64,000 nucleotides of DNA from Limnohabitans sp. 63ED37-2 (lineage in GTDB: Bacteria; Pseudomonadota; Gammaproteobacteria; Burkholderiales; Burkholderiaceae_C), in NCBI RefSeq assembly GCF_001412535.1, contig NZ_CP011774.1:1297501-1361500 (forward strand), in the 5' to 3' direction. Numbering within the stretch: position 1 is the stretch's first letter; each line of letters opens with the position of its first letter. Shown in pieces: positions 18,500 through 25,977 of this stretch. Under the pieces are notes generated by a model. That model did no database searches and was not told the DNA's origin. It saw only the letters and a program-made list of their open reading frames with translations. The position numbers and the translations under genes are program-made.

Positions 18500-19146
18500 T
18501 TCAGTTGTCTCTTCAAAGTGGGCCAGACGTTGGCCAGCATGCGCGGCTGGGCCGCTTCATTGGGGTGGATGCGGTCGGCCTGGAACCATTTGAGCGGATC
18601 GGGGTCGTCACCCACACCTTTCAAAAAGAAGGGCACCAGCGCCGCCTTTTGGTTTTTGGCCACTTGGGCATACGCTGCTTCAAACTGGCGGGCCATGTCG
18701 GGGCCGTAATTGGGCGGCATTTGCATGCCCAGCAGCAGCACCTGGGCCCCGGCCGCTTGGGCTTGTTGGGTCATGGCCAGCAAATTGCCTTGTGTCATAT
18801 TCATGGGCAGGCCGCGCAGCGCGTCGTTGCCCCCCAGCTCAATGACCACATGGCTGGGCTGGTGGCGTTTGAGCAAAGCGGGCAGTCGAGAGCGCCCGCC
18901 GGAGGTGGTCTCGCCGCTGATGCTGGCGTTGATGACTTCCACGCCCGGTTTTTCTTTGTCCAATTGTTTTTGCAACAAGGCCACCCAGCCGGTGCCCCGG
19001 GTCAGGCCGTATTCGGCACTCAGTGAGTCGCCCAGCACCAAAATGCGCTGCGCTGACGAGGCTTGAGCTGACGCGGCAAAGCCCCAGCCAGCCAGGGCCA
19101 GCAGGGTCCAGTTAAAGTGACGACGTCTCAACAAAGGTTTGTGCAT
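18496..19146 (-). CDS. tesA: GDSL arylesterase/thioesterase TesA-like, secreted
   Basis: A 216-residue SGNH hydrolase, exported by a signal peptide that ends near residue 29 (AASAQA). The catalytic serine is about S41 in LVLGDSLSAEYG, the oxyanion Asn is in ELGGNDALRG, and the Asp-His pair is in DRIHPNEAA near the C-terminus. Relatives act as multifunctional acyl-CoA thioesterase, protease and lysophospholipase in the periplasm. The start at 19146 overlaps the start of the divergent ABC ATPase gene. An ATG four codons upstream is also possible. Confidence 0.92.
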   Translation of the reverse strand: MHKPLLRRRHFNWTLLALAGWGFAASAQASSAQRILVLGDSLSAEYGLTRGTGWVALLQKQLDKEKPGVEVINASISGETTSGGRSRLPALLKRHQPSHVVIELGGNDALRGLPMNMTQGNLLAMTQQAQAAGAQVLLLGMQMPPNYGPDMARQFEAAYAQVAKNQKAALVPFFLKGVGDDPDPLKWFQADRIHPNEAAQPRMLANVWPTLKRQLK

Positions 19147-19834
19147 GCCTGAATCCATCATTGCCGTGCGTGGCGTTTCCAAAAGTGTGCAAGATGCCAG
19201 TGGGCAACTGGACATTTTGCGCGATATCGATTTCTCATTGAACGCCGGGGAAACAGCCGCCATTGTCGGTGCTTCTGGCTCGGGCAAAAGCACACTGCTG
19301 GCCATCCTCGCGGGGTTGGACACGCCCAGCACCGGGCAGGTGGTGCTGGCGGGGCAATCTCTGTTTGATTTGTCCGAAGACCAACGTGCCGCTGTGCGGG
19401 CCCAACATGTGGGTTTTGTGTTCCAGAGCTTTCAGCTCATGCCCAACCTCACGGCCCTTGAAAACGTGATGCTGCCCCTGGAGCTGGCCGACCGGCCCGA
19501 TGCCCGCAGCACCGCCACCGCCATGCTGCAGCGCGTCGGCTTGGGCGAGCGCCTGAAGCATTTGCCCAAAGTCTTGTCGGGTGGTGAGCAGCAGCGCGTG
19601 GCCCTGGCCCGCGCATTTGTGGTTCAGCCCGATCTGCTGCTGGCCGACGAGCCCACCGGCAGCCTCGACCACGCCACGGGCGAGGCCATCATGGACCTGA
19701 TGTTTGCGCTCAACCTCGAGCAGGGCACCACCTTGGTCTTGGTCACACACGACCGGCAGTTGGCCGCGCGTTGTGAGCGCAGCCTGGTGATCCAGGCCGG
19801 TCGTTTGAGCGAGTCATTCACCACGCCAGTCTGA
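19145..19834 (+). CDS. ybbA: ABC transporter ATPase, YbbA/LolD-like
   Basis: A 229-residue ATPase with Walker A GASGSGKST at about 42-50, signature LSGGEQQRVALARA and Walker B LLLADEPTG. It belongs to the LolD/MacB-like group, matching E. coli YbbA, which is also divergent from tesA. The usual permease partner ybbP (MacB-like, about 800 residues) is not next to it here; rlmB follows instead. AAAGG at 19135 is the likely ribosome site. The ATPase must therefore pair with a permease encoded elsewhere, or be an orphan. Confidence 0.88.
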   Translation: MPESIIAVRGVSKSVQDASGQLDILRDIDFSLNAGETAAIVGASGSGKSTLLAILAGLDTPSTGQVVLAGQSLFDLSEDQRAAVRAQHVGFVFQSFQLMPNLTALENVMLPLELADRPDARSTATAMLQRVGLGERLKHLPKVLSGGEQQRVALARAFVVQPDLLLADEPTGSLDHATGEAIMDLMFALNLEQGTTLVLVTHDRQLAARCERSLVIQAGRLSESFTTPV

Positions 19835-19864
19835 AGCGCTTTAGTTAAGCAGACGCCTGGTGTT

Positions 19865-19895
19865 TTGTCCCGCCCAACGTGGGACCAACGATAAT
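19865..19895 (+). promoter_or_regulatory. Promoter for a leaderless rlmB message
   Basis: TTGTCC (19865-19870) and GATAAT (19890-19895) are spaced by 19 bp. Six bases separate the -10 box from the ATG, so transcription would begin at the start codon. No Shine-Dalgarno is present. Confidence 0.5.
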
Positions 19896-19901
19896 CCTTG
19901 G

Positions 19902-20636
19902 ATGTCATCCCACAAAGTGCTGTTCGGCTTTCATGCCGTGGGCGTTCGCCTCAAGATCGCCCCCCAATCCGTTGTTGAAATCCATTACGAGGTCACGCGC
20001 CGCGACGCCCGCATGCGGCAGTTCATTGACAAAGCCCGTGATTCGGGCATGCGCATGATCGAGTCGGACAACGAGCGCTTGGCCAAACTGGCCGGTGGCC
20101 ATGGCCACCAAGGCGTGGTGGCCGTGGTGGCACCCTTGCCGCAAAATCATTCGCTCGACGACCTTCTCGACACCGTGGAAGGCCCACCTTTGCTCTTGGT
20201 GCTGGACGGCGTGACCGATCCGCACAACCTGGGTGCTTGTCTGCGTGTGGCCGATGGCGCGGGTGCACATGCGGTCATTGCCCCAAAAGACCATGCGGCT
20301 GGCATCAACGCCACCGTGGCCAAGGTGGCCAGCGGCGCGGCCGAGACCATGCCTTACTTCATGGTCACCAACCTGGCCCGGACTTTGGGCGAGCTCAAGG
20401 AGCGCAGCATTTGGGTGATTGGCACCAGCGATGACGCGCCGCGCAGCATTTACCAAGCCGACCTGAAAGTGCCCACCGCCTTGGTGCTGGGGGCCGAAGG
20501 TGCGGGCATGCGCCAGCTGACGCGCAAGAACTGTGACGAGCTGGTGAGCATCCCCATGCGAGGGGCCGTGGAGAGCTTGAATGTCTCGGTGGCCAGTGGC
20601 GTGTGCTTGTACGAGGCTTTGCGCCAGCGCAGCTGA
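19902..20636 (+). CDS. rlmB: 23S rRNA (guanosine-2'-O)-methyltransferase RlmB
   Basis: RlmB methylates the 2'-O of G2251 in the peptidyl-transferase region. The 244-residue protein has a short N-terminal substrate-binding domain (FGFHAVGVRLK) and a SPOUT fold with the three knot motifs LVLDGVTDPHNLGACLR, ALVLGAEGAGMRQLT and IPMRGAVESLNVSVA. The ATG at 19902 lacks a Shine-Dalgarno but has GATAAT exactly six bases upstream, which suggests a leaderless message. Confidence 0.95.
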   Translation: MSSHKVLFGFHAVGVRLKIAPQSVVEIHYEVTRRDARMRQFIDKARDSGMRMIESDNERLAKLAGGHGHQGVVAVVAPLPQNHSLDDLLDTVEGPPLLLVLDGVTDPHNLGACLRVADGAGAHAVIAPKDHAAGINATVAKVASGAAETMPYFMVTNLARTLGELKERSIWVIGTSDDAPRSIYQADLKVPTALVLGAEGAGMRQLTRKNCDELVSIPMRGAVESLNVSVASGVCLYEALRQRS

Positions 20637-20681
20637 ACCTCTGGATTCATTCAAGAAAACCATTCAAAAAGGGAGCCTGTC

Positions 20682-21032
20682 ATGACCAAAAACACCAGCC
20701 GAATCGCTCTGATTCTTGCCGTCGGCGCAGCCAGCCTGTTGGCCGCCTGCACCCAAGAGCAGCAAAACAAAATCAGCCGCGGCATCCAGAACTGGACCGG
20801 CACCAACGGTGTGATGGAGGTCTATGCGGGCGAAAAATTGGTGCGCCGCTTCATCAAGGTGGACAAAGTCAGCACCGCTTTGGGCACAGACGATGGCAAA
20901 CCCCGTGCCTACCGCTATGGTTATGGCGTGCTCGATGAGAACTTCAATTTCGAGGTCGATCCGGGCGAGAAAAAAGTCTATTTCGAGGTCAGTGATTACT
21001 CGAACACCGTGTTCTTTGAGAGCCCACGCTAA
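20682..21032 (+). CDS. Hypothetical lipoprotein
   Basis: A 116-residue secreted protein whose signal peptide ends with a lipobox (LLAAC, Cys about residue 23). The mature part has alternating charged and aromatic residues (AYRYGYGVLDENFNFEVD, VYFEVSDYSNTVFFE) that suggest a small beta-sheet domain. There is no family I can name. A strong AAAAAGGGAGC ribosome site precedes the ATG. It lies after rlmB on the same strand, 45 bases apart, and convergent with the chromate transporter pair. Confidence 0.75.
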   Translation: MTKNTSRIALILAVGAASLLAACTQEQQNKISRGIQNWTGTNGVMEVYAGEKLVRRFIKVDKVSTALGTDDGKPRAYRYGYGVLDENFNFEVDPGEKKVYFEVSDYSNTVFFESPR

Positions 21033-21069
21033 GAACCGTGGCTTTGCGCTGAGGGTTGCGGCTTGCGCG

Positions 21070-21672
21070 TCACACCCAGCCCAGAGCCCCGAGCAGTGCA
21101 CCTGCACCGATCAGCCACAGCAAGTGGATGCGGGTGCGCCAGACCAGGCCCATGGCCACCAGCGTCAACACCCACAGGGGCCAGTCGTGCATGGGGTCGT
21201 TGTGGCTGGCCGTGAGCAGCCAGCCCGTGGACACCAGCAGCGCGATCACCACAGGCGCCATGCCCAGCTTGAAGGCCCTCACGCCGCGGTTGTCGCGGTG
21301 CTTGTGGGCCCAGCGCGTGGTGGTGTAAGTCAAGATGGAGGAGGGCAGCATGATGCCGAGCAGGCTGATCAGCATGCCTAGCGCAGACAAGGCCACACTG
21401 ATCCAGCCGCCGCCCAGGCCCGCGCCCGCATTCAGTCCCACGTTCCAGCCCATCAAGCCCACAAACAACACATTCGGGCCCGGGGCCGATTGGGCCAGCG
21501 CAATCGACGAGCTGAATTGTTGCTCGGTCAGCCACTGGTTTTCGTCCACCAAAAAGCGATGGATGTCGGGCGCAAGGATGATCGCGCCGCCCACCGCCAA
21601 CAAGGACAGCGACAGAAAATGGTTGAACAAAGCCAGCCAGTCGCCCATGCTCAATTGAAGCTCCAGGATCAT
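21070..21672 (-). CDS. chrA: Chromate transporter CHR half-protein, second of pair
   Basis: A 200-residue membrane protein of the short-chain CHR family. The CHR motif (LLAVGGAIILAPDIHRFLVD, then ALAQSAPGPN) is near the N-terminus and about six helices follow. Two short CHR proteins together correspond to one long ChrA. The start at 21672 overlaps the stop of the upstream gene (ATGA). Whether the substrate is chromate, sulfate or another anion cannot be read from sequence. Confidence 0.88.
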   Translation of the reverse strand: MILELQLSMGDWLALFNHFLSLSLLAVGGAIILAPDIHRFLVDENQWLTEQQFSSSIALAQSAPGPNVLFVGLMGWNVGLNAGAGLGGGWISVALSALGMLISLLGIMLPSSILTYTTTRWAHKHRDNRGVRAFKLGMAPVVIALLVSTGWLLTASHNDPMHDWPLWVLTLVAMGLVWRTRIHLLWLIGAGALLGALGWV

Positions 21673-22265
21673 GGGGCGGCCTTTGGAGTGTTGGCTTGGC
21701 GTGTCAATTGCAAATAGGCCCAGCCACAGGCCAAGCTGCCAATGCCCAACAGCACCCAAATGAGGGGCCAGCGCAACAAACTCACGCCGATGAAGGTGCC
21801 CAGCATGATCGCAGCGCTCACGCCGATCCCGATGGGGTTGGATTTGAGGGCGGGGATGAGTTTGACGCCCGTGGCCGCAATCAAGCCCGCGGCAACAGCC
21901 CCCATGCCACGCAAGGCCCCTTGAGCCCATGCCAGATCAGCCACGCTGCCAAATGCCAGCGCCAGCACCAGCAAAACGGCTGTGGGTGCGGCCAGCATGC
22001 CCGCCAGGGCCGCCAATGCGCCTGCCAAACCGAAATAGCGCCCGCCAATCATCAAACAGAAGTTGATCACATTGGGGCCCGGCAGAATTTGGGCCACAGC
22101 CCAGTCCTCGACAAATTGGGCTGGGGTCATCCAGCGTTTGCGCTCGACCAGTTCGCGTTGCACCACCGCCAACACCCCACCAAAACCCTGCAAAGCCAAA
22201 AAGGTGAAGGACAAAAACAGATCGGTCTTGGACTGCGGACGGTTCAGAGGGAGTTCTTCAGTCAT
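21669..22265 (-). CDS. chrA: Chromate transporter CHR half-protein, first of pair
   Basis: A 198-residue partner of the preceding entry. The motifs FLALQGFGGVLAVVQRELVE and AVAQILPGPNVINF define the CHR domain. Helices run to the C-terminal Arg/Lys tail. The ATG at 22265 has no Shine-Dalgarno but CATAAT sits exactly six bases upstream, so the pair may be expressed from a leaderless message. An in-frame ATG 12 codons further up (22301) would overlap yigZ and is less likely. Confidence 0.88.
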   Translation of the reverse strand: MTEELPLNRPQSKTDLFLSFTFLALQGFGGVLAVVQRELVERKRWMTPAQFVEDWAVAQILPGPNVINFCLMIGGRYFGLAGALAALAGMLAAPTAVLLVLALAFGSVADLAWAQGALRGMGAVAAGLIAATGVKLIPALKSNPIGIGVSAAIMLGTFIGVSLLRWPLIWVLLGIGSLACGWAYLQLTRQANTPKAAP

Positions 22266-22271
22266 GCTGGC

Positions 22272-22277
22272 ATTATG
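22272..22277 (-). promoter_or_regulatory. -10 box of a leaderless chrA-pair message
   Basis: CATAAT on the minus strand, then GCCAGC, then the ATG at 22265. No ribosome site is visible. Confidence 0.45.
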
Positions 22278-22297
22278 GTGCGGTCCGCCGTGTCTGT

Positions 22298-22897
22298 TCA
22301 TGGCGCACTGTCACCTTCTAGCCAGACCAATTGGCCCCGGCCACTCTCGCTCAACCGAGCCACCCACTCGGCCGCCTGGCTTTGGGGCAGCGCAAAACGC
22401 AAGGTAACCACACTGCCGTGGCTCACGCCCAGTAAGGGCGCTTGCGCCAGTTCCAGCTCGCGCCTGACCAGGCCTTCCAGTGCATAAGGGACGCTGCACG
22501 CCAATGTGGTCTGCACAATGAGCGGGACTTTTTCGGCGCTGAGCAGCGCCTGGGCCACCGCATCGGTGTAGGCCCGCATCAAACCACCCGCGCCCAGCTT
22601 GACGCCGCCAAAGTAACGCACCACCGAAGCCATCACGCCCTGCAGGTCTTGGTGGCGCAACACTTCCAGCATGGGGCGCCCGGCCGTGCCGCCCGGTTCG
22701 CCATCGTCGTTGGCCGCCGATTGGCCCCCGGCCAGCAAGGCCCAGCACACATGGGTGGCGTCGGGGTGTTCGGCCTTGAGCTGCGCCACCCGGGCCTGAG
22801 CCTCGTCGCGTCCCGCGACCGATTCAACACAGGCGATGAAACGGCTTTTTTTGATCACGAGTTCGTGCTGGGCAGGGCGGGCGAGTGAAAAAGGCAT
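22298..22897 (-). CDS. yigZ: YigZ/IMPACT family protein
   Basis: A 199-residue protein of the UPF0029/IMPACT family. The N-terminal block IKKSRFIACVESV and the signature DDGEPGGTAGRPML are intact, with the DUF1949-like C-terminal domain from about residue 130. Eukaryotic IMPACT regulates the Gcn2 kinase, while the bacterial role is not settled. TATTCT lies exactly six bases upstream of the ATG at 22897 with no Shine-Dalgarno. Confidence 0.9.
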   Translation of the reverse strand: MPFSLARPAQHELVIKKSRFIACVESVAGRDEAQARVAQLKAEHPDATHVCWALLAGGQSAANDDGEPGGTAGRPMLEVLRHQDLQGVMASVVRYFGGVKLGAGGLMRAYTDAVAQALLSAEKVPLIVQTTLACSVPYALEGLVRRELELAQAPLLGVSHGSVVTLRFALPQSQAAEWVARLSESGRGQLVWLEGDSAP

Positions 22898-22903
22898 CGA
22901 TCA

Positions 22904-22909
22904 AGAATA
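22904..22909 (-). promoter_or_regulatory. -10 box of a leaderless yigZ message
   Basis: TATTCT on the minus strand, then TGATCG, then ATG. No Shine-Dalgarno is present. The divergent luxR-type gene shows the same layout 70 bases away. Confidence 0.5.
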
Positions 22910-22970
22910 CCCGAAGGACGCCTGTTTCTGTCCTCTTGCAGGCTCTGCGCCACAGTGGCTGCGTCACCGC

Positions 22971-22976
22971 TAACAT
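22971..22976 (+). promoter_or_regulatory. -10 box of a leaderless luxR-type message
   Basis: TAACAT, then CGCCCC, then ATG at 22983. No clear -35 hexamer at 17 bp and no Shine-Dalgarno. Confidence 0.45.
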
Positions 22977-22982
22977 CGCCCC

Positions 22983-23870
22983 ATGACCTGTCCCGACTGC
23001 TCCCCCACGTCCGCACCAGCGGGCCATTGGGTTTGCCCTGCCAACCCTGCGGCCTCGCCCGAGGTGCCACTTTGGCAGGTGGCGGCTTTGATGGGCAAGT
23101 TGGGCGCCTCCGACCGACACGCCGTGGCCGAAGAGATCTTGCGCTTGTTGGCCACCTGGGTGCCCATGGCGCAATGCACGATTTTTTCTTTTGAAGGGGC
23201 AGGGCGGCCACGCACCCTGGCGGTGGGCGACCGGGCGCGAACCCGTGCCTTGCCCGACATTTCTCAGGCCTATGTGCAGCGCTTTTACAGGCTCGATGGC
23301 GCTCAGCTGGCCATGCAAGCACACCACCAGGCCGCCCTCAAGGCATCACCCCAGCAGCCGCACATTGTGCTGCACCGGCAAGCTGCACACGACGTCCAGC
23401 ACCCGGATTACCGGCAAATTTGCTATGAGTGGCCGCGTGTGGCCGAGCGGCTGGCCATCTTGTCGCTGCACGAAGGGCGTCGCTGGTTGTCGGTCAACCT
23501 GTACCGGGGACTGGAGCACGGCCTGATGACCGAGCCCGAGTTGGCCACCGTGCAGGCGCTGGCCCCTTTGATCGTGCAGGCTGTGCGCCTGCACTACACC
23601 GGGCAAGTGCTCAGCGGCGATCTGATGGCCTTGCTGCTGGACCGCCTCGCCCTTCGCGGCCCGGCGCTCAGCCCACGCGAGCTGGATGTGGTGCGAGCTC
23701 TGCTGCAAGGTCTCAGCACCGAACAGCTGGCCGAGCGCTTGGGCTTGACTTTGGCCAGCGCCCAAACCTACACCAAGCGCATTTACCGCAAGCTGGGCGT
23801 GGCGGGCCACAAAGCCCTGGTGGCTTGGTTGCTCGCCCCAGAGGGAGCTGGGTCTGTCCCCAAAAGGTAA
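22983..23870 (+). CDS. LuxR-family transcriptional regulator
   Basis: A 295-residue regulator. The C-terminal LuxR helix-turn-helix is clear (LSPRELDVVRALLQGLSTEQLAERLGL split over residues about 225-285, ending KRIYRKLGVAGHKALVAWLL). The N-terminal 200 residues form a sensory region of the GAF/autoinducer-like kind with no motif I can name. The first 20 residues contain three cysteines (TCPDC and WVCP). It lies directly upstream of the broken FAD hydroxylase gene and probably regulated it. Confidence 0.85.
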   Translation: MTCPDCSPTSAPAGHWVCPANPAASPEVPLWQVAALMGKLGASDRHAVAEEILRLLATWVPMAQCTIFSFEGAGRPRTLAVGDRARTRALPDISQAYVQRFYRLDGAQLAMQAHHQAALKASPQQPHIVLHRQAAHDVQHPDYRQICYEWPRVAERLAILSLHEGRRWLSVNLYRGLEHGLMTEPELATVQALAPLIVQAVRLHYTGQVLSGDLMALLLDRLALRGPALSPRELDVVRALLQGLSTEQLAERLGLTLASAQTYTKRIYRKLGVAGHKALVAWLLAPEGAGSVPKR

Positions 23871-23940
23871 CGGTCTGTTCGGGGGCTTTTGTCTAAACTC
23901 ACCTTCCACCGACCCTGTCGCGAACCCACCAAGAGCCACC

Positions 23941-25671
23941 ATGCACCAACCGGCCAACACGCCCCGCCGCTCCATTTATTACGACTACTCCGTGCACCAG
24001 CCCTGGCTGCCTACTGAGCACCCAGCCCAAGCTTTGCAGCGTGTGGTGATTGCCGGTGGCGGCCCGGTGGGCCTGACGGCGGCACTGGAGTTGGCCCGTT
24101 ATGGGGTGCCTTGTGTGTTGTTGGAATCGGAGCAGCAAGTGTGCTAGGGCAGCCGCGCCATCGTGTTCACCCGCCGCTCCATGGAAATCCTGCAGCAAGT
24201 GGGCGTGTCCCATCGCGTCACGCAAAACGGCTTGCCCTGGCGCTTTGGCAACTCGTTTTACAGGGGCGAGCGTGTTTTTCGCATGGAAGCCCCGCACGAC
24301 GACAACGACCGCTTTGGCCCCATGATCAACCTGCAGCAGCAGTTTCTGGAGCAGTACCTGGTTGAAGCCTGCGAGGCCAACCCCCTGATTGATCTGCGCT
24401 GGGGCAACCGCGTCACCGCAGTGGTGCAGCATACCGACCACGCCCAACTGCAAGTGGACACCCCCGAAGGCCCCTACACCCTGAGCACCGAGTGGCTGGT
24501 GGCCTCGGACGGGGCCCGCTCGGGCATCCGCAGCATGCTGGACCTCAAGCTCGAAGGCGCGTCTTACGAAGGCCGGTTTGTCATCGCCGACATCCGCATC
24601 GACCTGCCTTTGCCCACCGAGCGTCTGGCCTTTTTTGACCCCGAATGGAACCGCGGCAACACAGTTTTGCTGCACCGCGAGCCTCTGGGGATCTGGCGCG
24701 TGGATTACCAACTGCCCGAGGGCGAAACGCCCGAGCAAGCCTTGTCGCCCGAGTCGCTCAAAACCCGCATCAATGCGCAATTGGCGATGATCGGCCACGC
24801 CGACAAGCCCTGGGAGATGGACTGGTCCTCGGTGTATTCGGCCCGCACGCTCACCTTGCCCGACTACTTGGTGGGCCGCACCCTGTTTATGGGTGACGCC
24901 GCCCATTTGCTGCCCATCTTTGGCGTGCGGGGGGCCAACACCGGATTTCAGGACGCACAGGCTTTGGCCTGGCGGCTGGGGCTGGTTTGCCGGGGGCAGG
25001 CCTCCAGCGCCTTGCTGGCCAACTACAGCGCCGAGCGGGTGGGTGCTGCCTGGGAAATCATCGAAGAAGCGGGCAAAAGCACCCGTTTCATGACACCGCC
25101 CACACGCGGTTTTCGTTTGCTGCGCGACGCCGTCTTGTCGCTTTCGCTCACCGAGGCCTTTGTGCGCCCGCTCTACCACTGGCGCACCTCGCGCCCTCAT
25201 GAATACAGCCACTCCAGCCTGAACTGCCGCTTAGACGACAACGCGCAGTTTGCGGCAGGACCCGCGCACGGTGCACCACCGCTCAATGTGCGTCTGGCGC
25301 CCGATCAATTTTTGCTGGACCATTTGGGCGGCGGCTTTGATCTGCTGTGGTTTGGCGCAGTCGACACCTTGCCCGCCGATGTGCTGGCCAGCGCGGCCCA
25401 ATGGCGGGCCAAGGGCTTGCCGCTCAAGATCACTTGCATCACCCAAGAGGGCGACACGGATGCGGGTCTGCAGGCCAGCCCGGCCGATGCGCCCTGGCAA
25501 CAAGTGCTGTCTGATCCGCAAGGGCGGGCGTACAGCCGTTACGGCGTGACCGCACCCGGTGCTGCTTACCTGTTGCGCCCCGATCAACACATTTGTGCCC
25601 GCTGGTTGCGCCTTGATGCCCAGCGCCTGGACGCCGCCCTCGTGCAAGCCACTTCCGGAGAAGCCCCATGA
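23941..25671 (+). pseudogene. FAD-dependent aromatic hydroxylase, interrupted by in-frame amber
   Basis: The full frame would encode about 576 residues of a class A flavin monooxygenase, like 3-(3-hydroxyphenyl)propionate hydroxylase. Codon 69 is TAG (24145-24147), after the FAD loop VVIAGGGPVGLTAALE and inside the conserved GSRAI region. Both sides of the stop stay in one frame, so this is a nonsense change and not a frameshift. Downstream parts are intact: ASDGARSGIR, the FAD-binding FMGDAAHLLP and a thioredoxin-like C-terminus. A restart at GTG 24163 would lack the FAD loop, so the product is probably inactive unless the codon is read through or is a sequencing error. Confidence 0.85.
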
Positions 25672-25859
25672 ACCCGAACACTGGTCTGGACATTGCCGGT
25701 CTGGAAACCACCTACGACCAATTGGCCATGGCCATTGACGCCGCAGGCCCCGAAAAATCCGAACTTTTTTTGGTCAAGCTCGCCTTGCTGGCGGCTCAGG
25801 CCTTGGGTGATGCGCCCACCTTTGTCGACTTGATCGCGCGGGCACAAAAAGACCTGTGA
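25668..25859 (+). CDS. DUF2783 domain protein
   Basis: A 63-residue acidic protein whose ATG overlaps the hydroxylase stop (ATGA), so the two are translationally coupled. It matches the small DUF2783 family, which I recall as commonly sitting next to FAD monooxygenases of this type. The sequence is helical (LFLVKLALLAAQAL). The function is unknown; a partner or stabiliser for the hydroxylase is an inference from coupling. If the hydroxylase is dead, this gene may have lost its role. Confidence 0.72.
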   Translation: MNPNTGLDIAGLETTYDQLAMAIDAAGPEKSELFLVKLALLAAQALGDAPTFVDLIARAQKDL

Positions 25860-25977
25860 ACTGGGGGGGCGCCTTGGGGCAGGCCAAAGGGCGTCTTGAA
25901 CACTGGGCAAATACCCGCGCCAGCTTCAGGCCCAACGCTCAGCCCCTACACTAGCGGGTTATCCCGAATGCTCGCCC

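Noticed and set aside
23941..24147. Amber codon as pyrrolysine
   Set aside because: No pyl genes in the window, and bacteria of this kind do not use pyrrolysine. A nonsense mutation or error is simpler.
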